Below, piece by piece: positions 61,529 through 64,000 of a DNA stretch of 64,000 nucleotides. The number at the start of each line of letters is the position of its first letter. The stretch's first letter is position 1. The translations under genes and the position numbers were made by a program. The notes beneath the pieces are model-generated. The model was given only the letters and a program-made list of their open reading frames with translations. It did no database searches and was not told where the DNA came from. Source of the stretch: Sipunculus nudus (lineage: Eukaryota > Annelida > Sipuncula > Golfingiida > Sipunculidae); assembly GCA_026874595.1 (NCBI GenBank), contig CM049317.1, forward strand, positions 48,696,401-48,760,400. The letters are read 5' to 3'.

Positions 61529-64000
61529 CTGTTATTATAAATCAGAGCCAATGCTAAGAACAAAATATTCTCCTGAATTGATTTTCTACCATTTTAAAAA
61601 AAATAAAATGGTCAAAATATATAACAGTTACATACCTATATGTTATATAATAGATAATTTCAGTATAATACATAGTTTACACATTCCGTGTTATAATCCT
61701 CAAACAGATAATACCCGAGGACGCTCAATCAGTCAACAATAATGGAAGGTTTTTTTTCGATGGAAACCTCTTAACTTATTACTTGCTGGGAAAATTAGAT
61801 TATAAACCTTAAAATCTATCCAGCAATATTCATGCTTGATTCCAAAATCACAGTCGGTGTTAAGTTAAAGTGGCAAACAGTAACAAAATACATGTAAAAT
61901 GTAAAAACCTACGTTCCCAGGACCATACTAGTGATATCTGGCAGCATAATATCAGGATAATGATGACTGTATGTCAACATTTTCTTTCTAAGTTATCACT
62001 ATGTAAACTAAGGTTCCTCATGGAGAAAACGGGTCTGGTTATAACTTGGTATTTCCTGTATTTATATAACATAAATTGCCCTTTTGAACTGGAGCTGCCG
62101 TCATATCCTCTGATATAAGAACAAACATGTTACTGTGTTTAATATAGCTTCTGATGGTTATATGAGTCCTGTATTATAAAGTGACCCTCCCCATGCTAAA
62201 CGTAGGGAAATTTGCCACAGGTTAAACAATAAATGGTTACTTCAATAACCCATGTGATCAAATATCTGGTGCAGTTGATTCTCATATAAGAGCTTAAATT
62301 TGTACTTTCGGTTTTGTATTTAAGCAAGTGAATGGATTTTGTCCGAAACAGGTACTGTATAACCAGAACATAGAGTAATTACTAGCCGTTATTAGGCTGC
62401 TCTACCTTCCGAATACAAACTCTAATATTTCGGGTAAAGAATAAATTTCAAGACTGACTGGCTAAATGCACTCTGCACTTGTTTGATCTTACCTGCCGTC
62501 AATACATTTTACTGAAGTCGTTATATATGTTCAGGAGAAATCAGAAGCCATTATATCATGTGGGACGAAACTGATATTTTAGTTCCAGCAATCCTCTCCA
62601 TGGATGTCTGCTATAACGACCGGCCAATACTTGCCGAATGAAAGAAAATAGCAAACTTCATCTTATACTTAGGAATCGTTGAGTGTCGGGCTTACTTTCA
62701 TTTGGATTTTTTAGCTTTACCACGAGAGGTAGACATGTTAACTGAGTCAATTGCCAGAAGCTTGATCAAGTGTCTTGAACCTAAAGTACTAACCTGTTTG
62801 TGAGCTCCCCTAATATTCACTCCCTTTACACAGTATTACATAAATATTATAAAGAAAGTGTCTGCGAAAGGGAAATTTAGTTGGCTGCGCGATGTATTCT
62901 TATGCAAATAGCCTCACTGTAAGCTAGCAACAGCCAATAAACTGACCCTGCAATGAGACAGAATAAGATATGCTATGTATCTGTTGAGTCTGTTGCGAAA
63001 TATCGGCCCTAAACGTTTTTTTGATGGAGACCTCTTTAAAAAGATGTTAACATGTATGGATGCAATGGATATAAATAAATTCGAATAAAGCCGAATTTAT
63101 TTATTAACACAGGTTCTTCAGTGAATTTCATTTCATGCCGATAAAACTGTGAAAACATGTATCAAGGGTGGGTCACCATATATACATGAGGTCCTGTTTC
63201 TTGGGAAAGTACATATTTGTGTTGAATTGATGGACAGCTTCCAAGCTGCCATCACTGGGTCGTGTGCCATTGCCATTCTTCTTATTTTGATCGCAAGATA
63301 AAATGTTCTTCACATTCTTTTGATTATTGTGGAAAAATATATATTATTAATTTAGGATTGCAATATATATTATTTATTTAGGATTGGAACCGAAAGCTAC
63401 TGAGGCTAATAAAAGGCATTTCCTGACATATTGTGCCTGGCGTCCTTGCGAACACATTCACCAAAGAAGTTGATACGAACTTTTGGATGGTATGATCCGC
63501 ACTGATTTTGTATTTATATAACAGTAAGCATGAACTTAAGTTTATATATATATAATTTTGGAGTTATATGAATATGAATAAGATGTAAAGGCCTTGAACA
63601 CCTTCCAGAATATAATTCCTGTCCTCAATGGAACTCCTTTGGGTTATGTTTACATATGGATACCATGTTAAAATTACGACACCCTTACAGACTGACAGTA
63701 AGAACAAATGGAATATTGTGAAAACATGAATTGAAAAATTTCAATAAACACTGAATTCTTATAATACCGCGGAGTAACTAAATCGACCGTTTCCATATTT
63801 ATATTTTCTCTGTTTCCTTAATGGCCTTGAAGGCCTTTTGTTTGCCATGCTTCATAAGCTGAGCCTTGATTATGCAATTAATGATTAAACATTGTCTGCT
63901 ATGTTGATCACACAGTTAAATCGCACCATTCAGTATCGTATGCGAGGGTCGAATATGCAGAAAAAGCAATGACTTACACACATCGTGGGGTCAACAACAC
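61529..64000. other. Upstream of the - strand CTLD gene; no exon confirmed
   Basis: The missing signal-peptide exon should end in phase 1 on the - strand. GTAAG-type donors occur (near 62490, 62694 and 63972) but none follows a convincing start. On the + strand a 23-codon frame at 63231-63302 (MDSFQAAITGSCAIAILLIL) is signal-like but ends in TAA with no donor. Confidence 0.35.

Noticed and set aside
62697-62735. 12-codon basic - strand frame (MSTSRGKAKKSK)
   Set aside because: Tiny, with no context to support translation.
63231-63302. 23-codon signal-like + strand frame
   Set aside because: Ends in TAA without a donor; too short to support a gene.

Overview
The window is AT-rich eukaryotic DNA dominated by non-coding sequence: long introns, microsatellites, poly(G)/poly(C) tracts, tRNA-derived SINEs, and several families of inverted-repeat elements. 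Coding sequence occurs only as short exons with GT-AG (once GC-AG) borders. The repeat style (tRNA-like SINEs with CTCAGGGGTAGAGC boxes, units ending GGTGGCGCCACC, AAAGGGGCCC-ended elements, CAGTGGCGTC-ended poly(G) elements) and the C-type-lectin-like genes suggest a lophotrochozoan, most likely a bivalve mollusc. That placement is inference; nothing here identifies a species.

Left part (1-28,000, + strand): the 3' end of a type I membrane protein gene. A Thr-rich stalk exon (1048-1185), a transmembrane exon (1930-2015), a polar tail exon (23694-23765) and a last exon with the stop (27343-27384) join in one reading frame across an intron of about 21.7 kb. That intron holds a 27-bp minisatellite, SINEs, a 75-bp satellite, several inverted-repeat elements and a 2,476-bp element with perfect 13-bp terminal inverted repeats and a TA duplication, built around GC-rich minisatellites. 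The minisatellites create long spurious open frames on both strands.

Middle (28,000-49,500): the 3' exons of a gene on the - strand (31805-28356), tail-to-tail with the first gene; its identity is unknown but it reads like a cytoplasmic tail. Some isolated candidate exons follow (31529-31614 +, 33654-33494 -, and signal-peptide-like first exons at 38363 and 41155 +). Most of the rest is repeats.

Right part (49,500-64,000): the best-supported genes. On the + strand, a nine-exon gene (49572-56965, about 389 aa) encodes a signal peptide, two C-type lectin-like domains (CTLDs), a glycosylatable linker, one transmembrane segment and a 23-residue tail. It contains a GC-AG intron, and its stop codon is split by the last intron. 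On the - strand, a convergent paralogue (61528-59949, 5' end not found) has two CTLDs, no membrane segment, a polyadenylation signal 69 nt after its stop, and an in-frame TAA in the first half of its second CTLD, suggesting a nonsense allele or young pseudogene. The stalk/TM/tail exon phases of the first gene match those of the CTLD gene, so the window may be part of a larger lectin-like receptor cluster. Exon calls come from manual splice-site and frame reading without transcript evidence.
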